Positions 1 through 6,236 of a stretch of DNA of 12,460 nucleotides are shown here, piece by piece. The stretch is from Gemmatimonadota bacterium (GTDB lineage Bacteria > Gemmatimonadota > Gemmatimonadetes > Gemmatimonadales > GWC2-71-9). The notes beneath the pieces are model-generated. The model was not told where the DNA came from, did not search any database, and saw only the letters and a list, made by a program, of their open reading frames with translations. Positions within the stretch are counted from its first letter, which is position 1. Every line of letters starts with the position of its first letter. The position numbers and the translations under genes are program-made. Where the stretch lies: contig JAOUIC010000012.1 in the NCBI GenBank assembly GCA_029884275.1, forward strand, positions 1-12,460, given 5' to 3'.

Positions 1-873
1 GCCGGACCGGGTGGGGCGCTCGACGACGTTCACCCGGGGCCGGTACTGGCGTATCATGTCGAAATCCGCGGCAAGGAACCCCGTGGGGCGCCCGTCATCG
101 AGATTGCGGGCCACGCTGAGCGCCTTCAGAAATACCTCGGGCATGACCACCGCGCTGCCGAGGTTGAGCACCACGCCTCCGTCGTGCAGCTGAGGGAGGG
201 AACCGGCCAGGCGACGGAAGTCGCGGAGCGCCGTGCCGCCGATTGCCGCGCCATCGGCCGACGGGTGCTGGTGAATCGTCTCGGCGCCGATGGTTGGATG
301 TACCGTGAGGGGAACTCCGTGGCGATGACAGGTGAGCATCACCGAATCCCCTGCCCTGACCGCGCTTGCCATCGCGGCGAGCGCTGCCGCCAGGCCTTCC
401 CCCAGCCCCTGCCCGGCGGAGTGAGCCCGGACGATTGCCCGGTTCATGCCGGTGGCTGTCTCCTCCGCCATCCCGAAGCTGCCGTCGGCCAGGCCGGCTT
501 CGACATCCTCGCTGGTCCCTCCGTGGGCCGCGAGCTCGAAGTCGTGGATGGCAGCCGCGCCATTCAGGGCGAGGTGGGTCACGATACCCCGCGCCACCCA
601 GTCCGACAGCAGCGGCCCCAGTCCGACCTTGACCACATGCCCGCCAGCGAGGATCACGACGCCACGCCCGGCCCGGTGGGCATCGGCGATGGCTCTGGCT
701 ACCGCCAGCAGCTGCCCCGCGGCAAGGGTACGCGGCAGACCGCAGAGGAAGGCGTGGAACGACCGGTCGGCGCCCGCGACTTTCGCGAGACTGGTGCGAT
801 CGACGAGGCTGGGGCGGGATGCGACTGGAGTTGTCCGGGCCCGCGCGAGATCGGCCTCCCGGTAGCCGCTCAC
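1..873 (-). CDS. Deoxyhypusine-synthase-like protein, 3' end cut by window edge
   Basis: An uninterrupted reading frame runs from a GTG at 871-873 to the left edge, giving 291 residues without a stop. The GTG overlaps the TGA of the DUF3108 gene (GTGA), and no other frame fits the coupling. The protein looks like a Rossmann-type enzyme. A strand-turn segment VVILAGGHVVK (residues 72-82) is followed by THLALNGAAAIHDFELA (99-115), a layout resembling the N-terminal NAD-binding half of deoxyhypusine synthase. A later GVVLNLGSAVV (233-243) resembles the GGGVVKHH region that carries the catalytic lysine in that family, but here the lysine position appears to be methionine. Other notable stretches are HPTIGAETIHQHPSADGAAIGG (in part 192-213) and FGMAEET (133-139). 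Cytoplasmic; no signal peptide or membrane segment. Bacteria generally lack the eIF5A substrate, so the reaction is unknown. It is the last visible gene of the glycosyltransferase operon. The gene is real; the DHS relationship is inferred by eye. Confidence 0.8.
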   Translation of the reverse strand, partial: MSGYREADLARARTTPVASRPSLVDRTSLAKVAGADRSFHAFLCGLPRTLAAGQLLAVARAIADAHRAGRGVVILAGGHVVKVGLGPLLSDWVARGIVTHLALNGAAAIHDFELAAHGGTSEDVEAGLADGSFGMAEETATGMNRAIVRAHSAGQGLGEGLAAALAAMASAVRAGDSVMLTCHRHGVPLTVHPTIGAETIHQHPSADGAAIGGTALRDFRRLAGSLPQLHDGGVVLNLGSAVVMPEVFLKALSVARNLDDGRPTGFLAADFDMIRQYRPRVNVVERPTRSG

Positions 874-1613
874 GGTCGGGGTGGCTCCGGGGTCAGCTCT
901 TCCAGGCCCAGCGTGACCGTGCCAAAGGGGAGCTTGGAGCGGATCTGCACCGGCACCCGGCGCGCGTCGTCGGTCAGCCAGAGCATCGCCTCGGCGCGCG
1001 GTCCGAAGATGCCATCCGATCCGACGACCGGGTTCAGGATCAGGCAGTTGATCTCCCGGCCATCCGGCAGCTTCATCTTCTCGCGCTTGACCACCTTGAT
1101 CAGGACCGGGTTCAACTCCTGCTTGAAGTACCGGGTGTACTGGTACTTCTTGCCGACTTCGAGCGGGATGGTCCGGAGGAAATAGAAGAACGCCGCGTCA
1201 TCGAGCGGCTCATCCACGCTTGGTTTTGTCCCCGGCCGTTCCTCCTGGGTGTAGAACAGCGAGTCGGGGTAGATGTCGAAGTGGCGCTTGGTTGGCCTGC
1301 CGTTTTCCACGATGTCCTGCGTGAAGCGGCGGGAGATCAAGTCCCCGGTGCCGGTCCACGACTGCATCACGCTGGTGCTCTTGTAGAACGGCGCGGACGC
1401 CTCGAGCCCGAACTCGAAGACGAAGGACTCGTTGCCCCGCAGCGTGTCAATGCGGTTGACGCTCATCCAGGCGGTGCCCAGCCGGAGGAACCCGAGCTTG
1501 GCGGCGTACTGGAACCGCTCGCCCACATGGAACGGGCGCGCCACCGCGGCGGAATCCGCGGTGTGCTGGCTGACGGCCGCGCCGGCGAGGAACAGCAAGG
1601 CTGCGGGGGTCAT
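870..1613 (-). CDS. DUF3108 domain protein, secreted
   Basis: A 247-residue protein with a short hydrophobic N-terminus (about residues 2-15) that reads as a Sec signal peptide. The mature part begins with PFHVGERFQYAAKLGFLRLG (27-46), the typical opening of DUF3108 proteins, and continues with the family's beta-rich pattern. Visible parts include a conserved aromatic near FDIYPDS (112-118) and a C-terminal region in which the protein value is reported as LWLTDDARRVPVQIRS (212-227). DUF3108 proteins are periplasmic or envelope-associated and have no assigned activity; a lipid- or polymer-binding beta structure is often assumed. The ATG is preceded by a clear Shine-Dalgarno (GGAGG at 1624-1628, 10 nt away), and its ATGA overlaps the stop of the upstream GT2 gene. 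The stop in turn overlaps the GTG of the DHS-like gene. Sitting third in a glycosyltransferase operon, it probably handles the envelope product of those enzymes. Confidence 0.88.
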   Translation of the reverse strand: MTPAALLFLAGAAVSQHTADSAAVARPFHVGERFQYAAKLGFLRLGTAWMSVNRIDTLRGNESFVFEFGLEASAPFYKSTSVMQSWTGTGDLISRRFTQDIVENGRPTKRHFDIYPDSLFYTQEERPGTKPSVDEPLDDAAFFYFLRTIPLEVGKKYQYTRYFKQELNPVLIKVVKREKMKLPDGREINCLILNPVVGSDGIFGPRAEAMLWLTDDARRVPVQIRSKLPFGTVTLGLEELTPEPPRP

Positions 1614-2401
1614 CGGGACATTTCCTCCAATTCAACCTCCTGGGATCTCACGCCTGCTTGGTTCGACTTCCTGGCTGACCGCGGCGGTCGAACTTTCGGT
1701 CCGTCGCGCCAGAGCTGCCGGGCCAGCCGCCAGGGGTCCGACCGGCTGGCGCGCTGGCGCCGGTCGAGCCGCTCCACCACGGCCACCGTCTCGACTCGGC
1801 GCGCCTGGCCCGCGGCCCGCGCGAGCAGTTCGGCGCTGGCCGAGCGCCCATCCGTGCGCAGGAATGGAACCGCGCCGTTTCGCATGGCGTCGCGCAGGGA
1901 AGCGAGTCGGATGGCCAGGAATCCGGACAGGACGTCCTTCACTCCGGACACTCCGGGGCCCCGCAAGAGGAACCGGGCATACCTGCGCACAAGCCGTGCC
2001 GCGCGCCGTGGCTCGCCCTCCAGGGTGGCCTCCGCCACGACCAGGTCGGCGCCGCCCTCCAGCCGCCGCACCAGTTCGGGAAGGGCCGAAGGGTCGTGGC
2101 CGAAATCGGCGTGCATGACGATCGCGGCATCGCGCTTGGGCCGATCGGACTTGTCGAGCGCGAGCCGGAGGAGTTCTTCCACCGAGCGGGCGTATCCCTG
2201 CGGGGCGGCGTGACGGATCACCGTCAGGGGCAGCGCCTTGGTGTAGGGTTCGAGCAGTTCCGCCGTGCCGTCCGAGGAGCCATCGTCGACCAGGAGGATT
2301 TCATACTCCCGGGGGAAGGCCTCGAAGGTCTTGCGGATCTTCCAGAGGAGGAGCCCGATCGTGGCGGCTTCGTCGTGGCTTGGAATGCAGAGATACAGCA
2401 T
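1610..2401 (-). CDS. GT2 family glycosyltransferase (DPM1-like), unusual DXD region
   Basis: 263 residues from the ATG at 2399-2401, which shares one base with the upstream stop (TGATG). A longer version starting at 2446 is possible, but it would lie inside the upstream gene and add residues before the first beta strand. The GT-A fold begins directly at LYLCIPSHDEAATIG (2-16), followed by the nucleotide-binding LLVDDGSSDGT (36-46). The usual metal-binding D-A-D/DXD strand is VMHADFGHDP (95-104), with His97 where the first Asp is expected. VLSGFLAIR (157-165) corresponds to the SGFRAYR motif of dolichol-phosphate mannosyltransferase-like enzymes. The basic C-terminal tail (about 210-263) has no membrane segment, so the enzyme is cytoplasmic or peripheral. 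Likely transfers a sugar from a nucleotide or to a polyprenyl phosphate; donor and acceptor are unknown. The tail's codons also carry the Shine-Dalgarno of the next gene. Confidence 0.87.
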   Translation of the reverse strand: MLYLCIPSHDEAATIGLLLWKIRKTFEAFPREYEILLVDDGSSDGTAELLEPYTKALPLTVIRHAAPQGYARSVEELLRLALDKSDRPKRDAAIVMHADFGHDPSALPELVRRLEGGADLVVAEATLEGEPRRAARLVRRYARFLLRGPGVSGVKDVLSGFLAIRLASLRDAMRNGAVPFLRTDGRSASAELLARAAGQARRVETVAVVERLDRRQRASRSDPWRLARQLWRDGPKVRPPRSARKSNQAGVRSQEVELEEMSR

Positions 2402-3510
2402 CAGCGTCCGGGTCGGTTCAGGGCGGAACGATACACCTCCGTGCAACGCTCTGCCATCCCGCTCACGTCATACTGGCGGACTCGTTGGGCGGCGCTCTGG
2501 CACAGCATGTCGCGCCGCGCCGGATTCTCGCACAGGGCCGTGATCGCTTCGGACAGGCTGGCGGGGTCGCCGGGCGGGACCAGGACACCCGCGCCGCCGG
2601 CAAGCAGTTCGTTCAGCCCACCGACCGCGGACGCGATGACGGCAGTCCCCACCGCCATCGCCTCGAGCACCGTGGTCCCCAGTGCTTCACGCCATGACGG
2701 CTGGACCAGGAGCGTGGCTCGCGCCAGCCGGCCCGCCGGATCGGGCACGTCGCCGGGGAGCGCGACGCGGCTGCTCAGGCCATGGCGCCTGACAAGCGCC
2801 TCGATCGGGCCTCGCTCGGGGCCCTCTCCCAGGATCGTCAGCGTGGCGCGGGGCAGGTGCGTCGCCACACGGGCAAACGCCTCGACCAGCACCCGGTGGC
2901 CTTTTTCCCGGGTGAGGGCGCCGATGGCGATGAGGTCGGGGGGGCCGTTGTCGCGAGACCCCACTCGTTGGGCCGCGAGGGCGGCGACGTCGATGGCGGA
3001 CGGGATCAACGCGATGGCGGACGGCGGGACGCCGCCTGCTCTGAGCGCCACCTCCACCGCGCCGGAGATCGCGATCACCCGGTCCGGCACCCGCCAGAGC
3101 CTTCCCGGCACGGTCACGCTGCGGCGGGTGGCAATGAGCGGACAGTGGAGGATGCGGGAGGCCAGCACACCGAGGACGAGGGAGTGACTGTCGTGCGCGT
3201 GGACCAGCGTGAGGTCGCTCTCCGCGCGAGCCTGGCCCAGCACCGTTCCCACCACCCGGGGATCGAGTGCTGCCCGCCAGGGCGACTCGACCAGAGTGAG
3301 CGCGGCGTCGCGCGCCGCGCTGGCCAGCAGGGACCCCGCTCTGGTCACCAGCAGCTGGCGCCAGTGTCCCGCGCGATTCAGCGCCCGGGCCAGCTGGATC
3401 ACCTGTCGTTCCCCGCCGCGCCACTCCCGGCCACGGGCCAGGTGGATGATCAGGTTCCCATGATGTTCCGCGGCGACGGGCGGCGCCGTGTCCGCCATCA
3501 CGCCCGGCAC
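2401..3510 (-). CDS. GT4 family glycosyltransferase
   Basis: 369 residues from GTG 3508-3510; an ATG at 3496-3498 (residue 5) is an equally good start, and a weak AGGCGA lies just upstream of the GTG. It has the two-domain GT-B layout. The N-terminal acceptor domain holds the glycine loop REWRGGERQ (28-36) and HAHDSHS (104-110). The C-terminal nucleotide-sugar domain starts near LIAIGALTREKGHRVLVEAF (193-212), with ILGEGPER (226-233) and the EX7E retaining motif formed by E275 and E283 in REALGTTVLEAMA. It ends with GGLNELLAGGAGVLVPPGDP (297-316). Such enzymes move a sugar from a nucleotide-sugar to a lipid or growing glycan at the inner face of the membrane. It is the first gene of the four-gene minus-strand operon and overlaps the GT2 gene by one base. 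The substrate cannot be read from sequence. Confidence 0.92.
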   Translation of the reverse strand: MPGVMADTAPPVAAEHHGNLIIHLARGREWRGGERQVIQLARALNRAGHWRQLLVTRAGSLLASAARDAALTLVESPWRAALDPRVVGTVLGQARAESDLTLVHAHDSHSLVLGVLASRILHCPLIATRRSVTVPGRLWRVPDRVIAISGAVEVALRAGGVPPSAIALIPSAIDVAALAAQRVGSRDNGPPDLIAIGALTREKGHRVLVEAFARVATHLPRATLTILGEGPERGPIEALVRRHGLSSRVALPGDVPDPAGRLARATLLVQPSWREALGTTVLEAMAVGTAVIASAVGGLNELLAGGAGVLVPPGDPASLSEAITALCENPARRDMLCQSAAQRVRQYDVSGMAERCTEVYRSALNRPGR

Positions 3511-3620
3511 TCGCCTGACTGGACTGCCAACTCCGCGGCGTGTCGCTCTTGACGGAGTGAGCCGTCATACCCGAGAGTAGAGTAGGGCACGCCCGTGACA
3601 TCGAGAGGAGAGCGACCGTC
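3511..3620. promoter_or_regulatory. Divergent promoter region with 6-6-6 inverted repeat
   Basis: The 110-nt gap between the GT4 operon (minus) and the helical protein (plus) must hold promoters for both. An inverted repeat TGACGG-AGTGAG-CCGTCA lies at 3550-3567. It overlaps a TTGACG (3549-3554) that could serve as a plus-strand -35, and a TATGAC (3569-3564 on the minus strand) that could be a minus-strand -10. A matching plus-strand -10 at proper spacing is poor (TAGAGT at 3578-3583 is too far). A good Shine-Dalgarno, GAGAGGAGAG, precedes the GTG at 3621. The region's role is safe; the exact promoter elements are guesses. Confidence 0.4.
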
Positions 3621-4307
3621 GTGATTCTGGCCAACACCCGCGGCCGGCTGCGTGCCGGCGACCTGGACCTGGTGCTCCTGCTGCTGAGCCGGGGATCCGG
3701 CAGACGGCGGAAGGAACTCGAACGGCAGCTCGAGACGGAGGGGCCCGACCCCCTGCTCGACGCGGCGGAGCTCCCCGAGCGACTGCTGGCGGTCCGCACG
3801 ATGCTGGTGCCCGGCGAGGTGCTGTTCTTCTATGTCCTGGTCCGTCACGCGCTGCTCGAGGCGGAAGTGTCGCAGGCCGAAGTCGCCGACTACCTGGCGG
3901 CGCTGCTGCTCGAGTTCGGTCGCCGGGACCGCGCCAACCGGGTGGCCTGGCACGACGACCATTCGCACCGCTACCTGGTGGACATCCTGGCCGACCTCGA
4001 TGAATCGGCCGGTGAGCGCCGTTTCCGGGTCATGGCCCACCTGGGGAATTACGCGCTCTGGCTCAGCGGGCTGTTCCCCGATTACATCGAGGCGCGGCGG
4101 CTCCGGCGCGGCGGGCCGACGGTGGGATATTACGACGCCCTGGGACGGCGGGGCTTTGCGATGGCATCGGAGCATGTGCTCGCCGACCACTATCATCTCG
4201 ATGACGTCTTCCAGACCACCGCGGACCGGTATCCGGTCATTCGGGAAGCCTTGAACGGTCTGTCGCACCGCGTCTGGTTCCCCGGCGGACCCCAGCAACT
4301 CTGCTGA
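3621..4307 (+). CDS. Conserved-looking helical protein of unknown function
   Basis: 228 residues from GTG 3621, chosen because GAGAGGAGAG ends about nine bases upstream. I do not recognise the family. The sequence is rich in Leu, Arg and Glu and looks all-helical: an N-terminal leucine-rich helix (residues 13-24), a charged linker (25-50), a more hydrophobic helix around VPGEVLFFYVLVRHALLEAE (63-82), then WHDDHSHRYLVDILADLDES (109-128), a compact His/Asp-rich patch that could bind metal or be structural. LGNYALWLSGLFPDYIEARR (143-162) and YYDALGRRGFAMASEH (169-184) look like a second helical domain. There is no signal peptide and no convincing membrane span, so it is probably cytoplasmic. It is a single-gene unit, divergent from the GT4 operon and convergent with the C26 hydrolase gene. 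GC3 and codon use match the neighbours, which supports a real gene rather than a shadow. Confidence 0.8.
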   Translation: MILANTRGRLRAGDLDLVLLLLSRGSGRRRKELERQLETEGPDPLLDAAELPERLLAVRTMLVPGEVLFFYVLVRHALLEAEVSQAEVADYLAALLLEFGRRDRANRVAWHDDHSHRYLVDILADLDESAGERRFRVMAHLGNYALWLSGLFPDYIEARRLRRGGPTVGYYDALGRRGFAMASEHVLADHYHLDDVFQTTADRYPVIREALNGLSHRVWFPGGPQQLC

Positions 4308-4337
4308 GCGCCGGGACTCCCGGGGGGAGCGCGCTCA
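4305..4337. terminator. Nested GC-rich hairpin between convergent genes
   Basis: Outer arms TGAGCGC (4305-4311) and GCGCTCA (4331-4337) are perfect 7-base complements and include the TGA stop of the plus-strand gene. Inside them CGGG-ACT-CCCG (4312-4322) forms a second stem. The structure spans the junction between two genes that end facing each other. There is no T-run on either strand, so it is not a textbook intrinsic terminator. It may still stop or pause transcription or protect 3' ends. Confidence 0.4.
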
Positions 4338-5087
4338 CCCGGTCCGCGCCGTTTCCCGTTCCTTCCGGGCCCCGGCAACGCGGATCAACTCGTGGAACAG
4401 TCCCTGGTCGGGGGCCCTGGCGTCACGATGAAATTCTTCCGGATGCCACTGAACTGCGAGGAGCCAGGGGTCGCCGGGGGGCGATTCGGCGCCCTCGATC
4501 TCTCCGTCCGGCGCGGAACCGGACACGACCAGGCCGGGGGCCAGCTCGCGGATTGACTGATGGTGGAAGCTGTTGACCTCGAGGCGCGTGGTTCCCAGCG
4601 CGCGGGCCAGAGAGCTGCCGGGCTCGATCTGCACCGCATGGGTCCGATCCTCCCGGCCGCCGCGATGGGTGTGCTGGAGCGCACCCGGTCGCTCGCTCGG
4701 GATGTCCTGCCAGAGCGAGCCGCCGAGGGCCACGTTCACCAGTTGAATCCCGCGGCAGATGGCGAGCACCGGCAACCCCCGGGCGCGGGCGTCGCGGAAC
4801 AGCTCCAGTTCGAACGCATCCCGAACCGGATCGACATCGCCTAAGGCGGGGTGGGCAGCGGCGCCGTAGTGCTCAGGGGCGACGTCCTCACCGCCGCTCA
4901 GCACGAGGCCGTCGAGCGATTCGACCAGCTCGGCGTTGTGCCCGGCGCCGATCAGGGGTGAGAGGACGAGCGGAACCCCGCCGGCATTCAGCACCGACAG
5001 AACGTACGCGGCGTTGACCCCGGTGCGCTCGACGCCGGAGACCATGCGCGTGATGCCGGTGATGCCGATGCGGGGGGCAGCAATCAG
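4335..5087 (-). CDS. C26 class I glutamine amidotransferase-like hydrolase (PuuD type)
   Basis: Counted from the first standard ATG (5043-5045) the protein has 236 residues and all core motifs of gamma-glutamyl-gamma-aminobutyrate hydrolase-type peptidases. These are LSGGEDVAPEHYG (49-61), the nucleophile elbow AICRGIQLVNVALGG (95-109) with Cys97, VNSFHHQSI (157-165), and VQWHPEE (198-204) with His201 and Glu203. The expected first beta strand is encoded in frame just upstream of that ATG, as RIGITGITRM. No ATG, GTG or TTG precedes it before the upstream gene's coding end. The coordinates given here therefore extend to CTG 5085-5087, which overlaps the neighbour's TGA as CTGA; ATT at 5082-5084 is the alternative. 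If initiation is really at 5045 the protein lacks strand 1. Likely cytoplasmic, cleaving gamma-glutamyl bonds; the true substrate is not readable. Co-directional with, and overlapping, the lipoprotein gene. Confidence 0.88.
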   Translation of the reverse strand: MIAAPRIGITGITRMVSGVERTGVNAAYVLSVLNAGGVPLVLSPLIGAGHNAELVESLDGLVLSGGEDVAPEHYGAAAHPALGDVDPVRDAFELELFRDARARGLPVLAICRGIQLVNVALGGSLWQDIPSERPGALQHTHRGGREDRTHAVQIEPGSSLARALGTTRLEVNSFHHQSIRELAPGLVVSGSAPDGEIEGAESPPGDPWLLAVQWHPEEFHRDARAPDQGLFHELIRVAGARKERETARTG

Positions 5088-5566
5088 GGGATGATGCTGT
5101 CGGGAAACAGCGGACAGCGGGGGTCCTCGTAGCCCGCGGGGTCGAGCTGGATCCCGAGGAGCGGCAGCATCAGGGAATCCACGTTGAGCTGTCCGATGGT
5201 GGGGGCGCCGCGAATCGGCTCGGACTCGTACAGCATGACGCCGCGGGCGGTCCCCGCGAGGTCGAGGATCAGCACTCCGAACTGCGGTCGAATGGTCGGG
5301 GGGAGGTTGCCCTCGACCCCGACCACCCAGCGGCTGTCCTCCATGCGGCCGACCACCCCTTCGTAGGCCGGGCCGGCCGCGATCCGTGCGACCAGCCGGG
5401 GGGGGAGCTGGTCGGGTGGCACCCCGAGCGTCTGGTGCGGCACGCCGAACTGCTGCAGCAGCATCGTGGCGCCGGCGATAGCGGTGAAACCGCAGGCGCC
5501 GCCCCCGCTTCGCTGGCAGGCGGCGGTGAGACCGAGCAGACAGACCAGTGCGGGGGCGAGTCGCAT
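5084..5566 (-). CDS. Small putative lipoprotein, unknown function
   Basis: The open frame extends upstream to 5707, but the start is placed at ATG 5564-5566 because it begins a clean lipoprotein signal. The sequence is MRLAPALVCLLGLTAAC, with positive residue, hydrophobic core and a lipobox-like TAAC, putting the lipidated Cys at residue 17. The mature protein (about 144 residues) starts with a Gly/Ser linker and has ACGFTAIAGATMLLQQFGVP (24-43), a Pro-rich stretch near 46-57, and a beta-rich middle (WVVGVEGNLPPTIRPQFGVL, 80-99). It ends with DPRCPLFPDSIIP. Cys25 and Cys151 could pair. LQQFGVPHQTLGVP hints at a small globular fold, but I cannot name a family. It is probably anchored in the inner or outer membrane. 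Its TGA overlaps the probable start of the C26 hydrolase, implying co-expression. The extra 47 codons upstream look non-coding and overlap the divergent promoter. Confidence 0.75.
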   Translation of the reverse strand: MRLAPALVCLLGLTAACQRSGGGACGFTAIAGATMLLQQFGVPHQTLGVPPDQLPPRLVARIAAGPAYEGVVGRMEDSRWVVGVEGNLPPTIRPQFGVLILDLAGTARGVMLYESEPIRGAPTIGQLNVDSLMLPLLGIQLDPAGYEDPRCPLFPDSIIP

Positions 5567-5592
5567 GGCCCCAAGATAAGCGCGCACCTTCC

Positions 5593-5622
5593 TTGACGCT
5601 CCCCGGCAGGAGCGCGTACCAT
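5593..5622 (+). promoter_or_regulatory. Putative sigma70-like promoter with internal inverted repeat
   Basis: TTGACG at 5593-5598 and TACCAT at 5617-5622 are 18 nt apart and 30 nt upstream of the GTG at 5653. This fits a promoter for the coiled-coil/DUF1028 genes. A perfect inverted repeat CGCTCC-CCGGCA-GGAGCG (5597-5614) fills the spacer, a position where a repressor or activator could act. The -10 match is only 4 of 6, so this is a candidate. Confidence 0.35.
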
Positions 5623-5652
5623 TGGGCATTCCTTCGATCGGATCATCCCCGC

Positions 5653-6231
5653 GTGTTTGAAGCGCTCCGGGCACGGCTCGAGCAGCTCCTGGCCGATCAC
5701 ACTCCACCCCAGGACCCCCGCGCCAGGACGGTGGCGCTGCACGCCGCGCTGCTGGACACGAAGGTCGCGCTCGGCAGCATGCGTGACGCCCTCGCCACGG
5801 CGGAGCGAAAGCTGGCGGCGGAGCGCAGCCAGCTGGACGACGCCGAGCGGCGGGGCCGGCTGGCGACCGAGATCGCCGATCCGGAGACGGTGCGGGTCGC
5901 GGAGCAGTTCAGCGCCCGGCACCGCGAGCGGATCGGCGTGCTGGAGGCCAAGATCGCCGCCCAGCGGGCCGAGCTGGCGCTGGCCGAGCGCGACTTCGAG
6001 CAGCTGAACGCGGAATGGCGGGCGGCGAAGCTGGGAACCGGGGGCGGTCGCACAGCAGCGCAGGAGGCCGCCTGGCAGGATCTGGAGTCGGCCGGAGGCG
6101 TCCGGCCCGAGACCGACACCGACGGCGAGTTCCTCAAGCAGGAGATCACCCGGGCACAGATGGACGCGGCGGTGGCGGCCCAACTGGAACACATCAAGCG
6201 CAAGATGGGGAAGACGGGGGAGACCAGCTGA
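5653..6231 (+). CDS. Coiled-coil protein of unknown function
   Basis: 192 residues from GTG 5653. The frame is open further upstream to 5548, but those codons overlap the divergent lipoprotein start and encode nothing protein-like (Arg/Pro/His-rich). From the GTG the composition changes to a typical amphipathic pattern: FEALRARLEQLLADH (2-16), then long Ala/Glu/Arg/Leu helices at 26-74 and 78-127 with heptad-like spacing. A Gly-rich break follows (GTGGGRT, 128-134), then a C-terminal charged helix (about 158-188, EFLKQEITRAQMDAAVAAQLEH). No signal peptide; probably cytoplasmic or peripheral. The antiparallel long helices recall PspA/ESCRT-III-like or filament-forming proteins, but I see no family signature and do not assign it. 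No strong Shine-Dalgarno precedes the GTG. The DUF1028 gene starts five bases after its stop, so the two are probably co-transcribed. Confidence 0.75.
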   Translation: MFEALRARLEQLLADHTPPQDPRARTVALHAALLDTKVALGSMRDALATAERKLAAERSQLDDAERRGRLATEIADPETVRVAEQFSARHRERIGVLEAKIAAQRAELALAERDFEQLNAEWRAAKLGTGGGRTAAQEAAWQDLESAGGVRPETDTDGEFLKQEITRAQMDAAVAAQLEHIKRKMGKTGETS

Positions 6232-6236
6232 CCACG

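Noticed and set aside
819..2213. Long plus-strand open frame (464 codons) opposite the DUF3108/GT2 genes
   Set aside because: Composition is Arg/Pro/Ser/His-rich with no domain pattern; both minus-strand genes beneath it show clear families. It is a high-GC antisense shadow.
2402..2446. 15-codon N-terminal extension of the GT2 gene
   Set aside because: It lies inside the GT4 coding end; the ATG at 2399-2401 starts exactly at the first beta strand and forms a TGATG coupling.
3498..4298. Minus-strand frame of 266 codons opposite the helical protein
   Set aside because: Gln/His/Val/Pro-rich shadow composition. The plus frame has a strong ribosome site, coherent helices and a better start, so I chose the plus strand, although neither has a family I recognise.
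6015..6236. N-terminal extension of the DUF1028 gene
   Set aside because: It lies inside the coiled-coil gene in another frame and would bury the signal peptide that starts at 6237.
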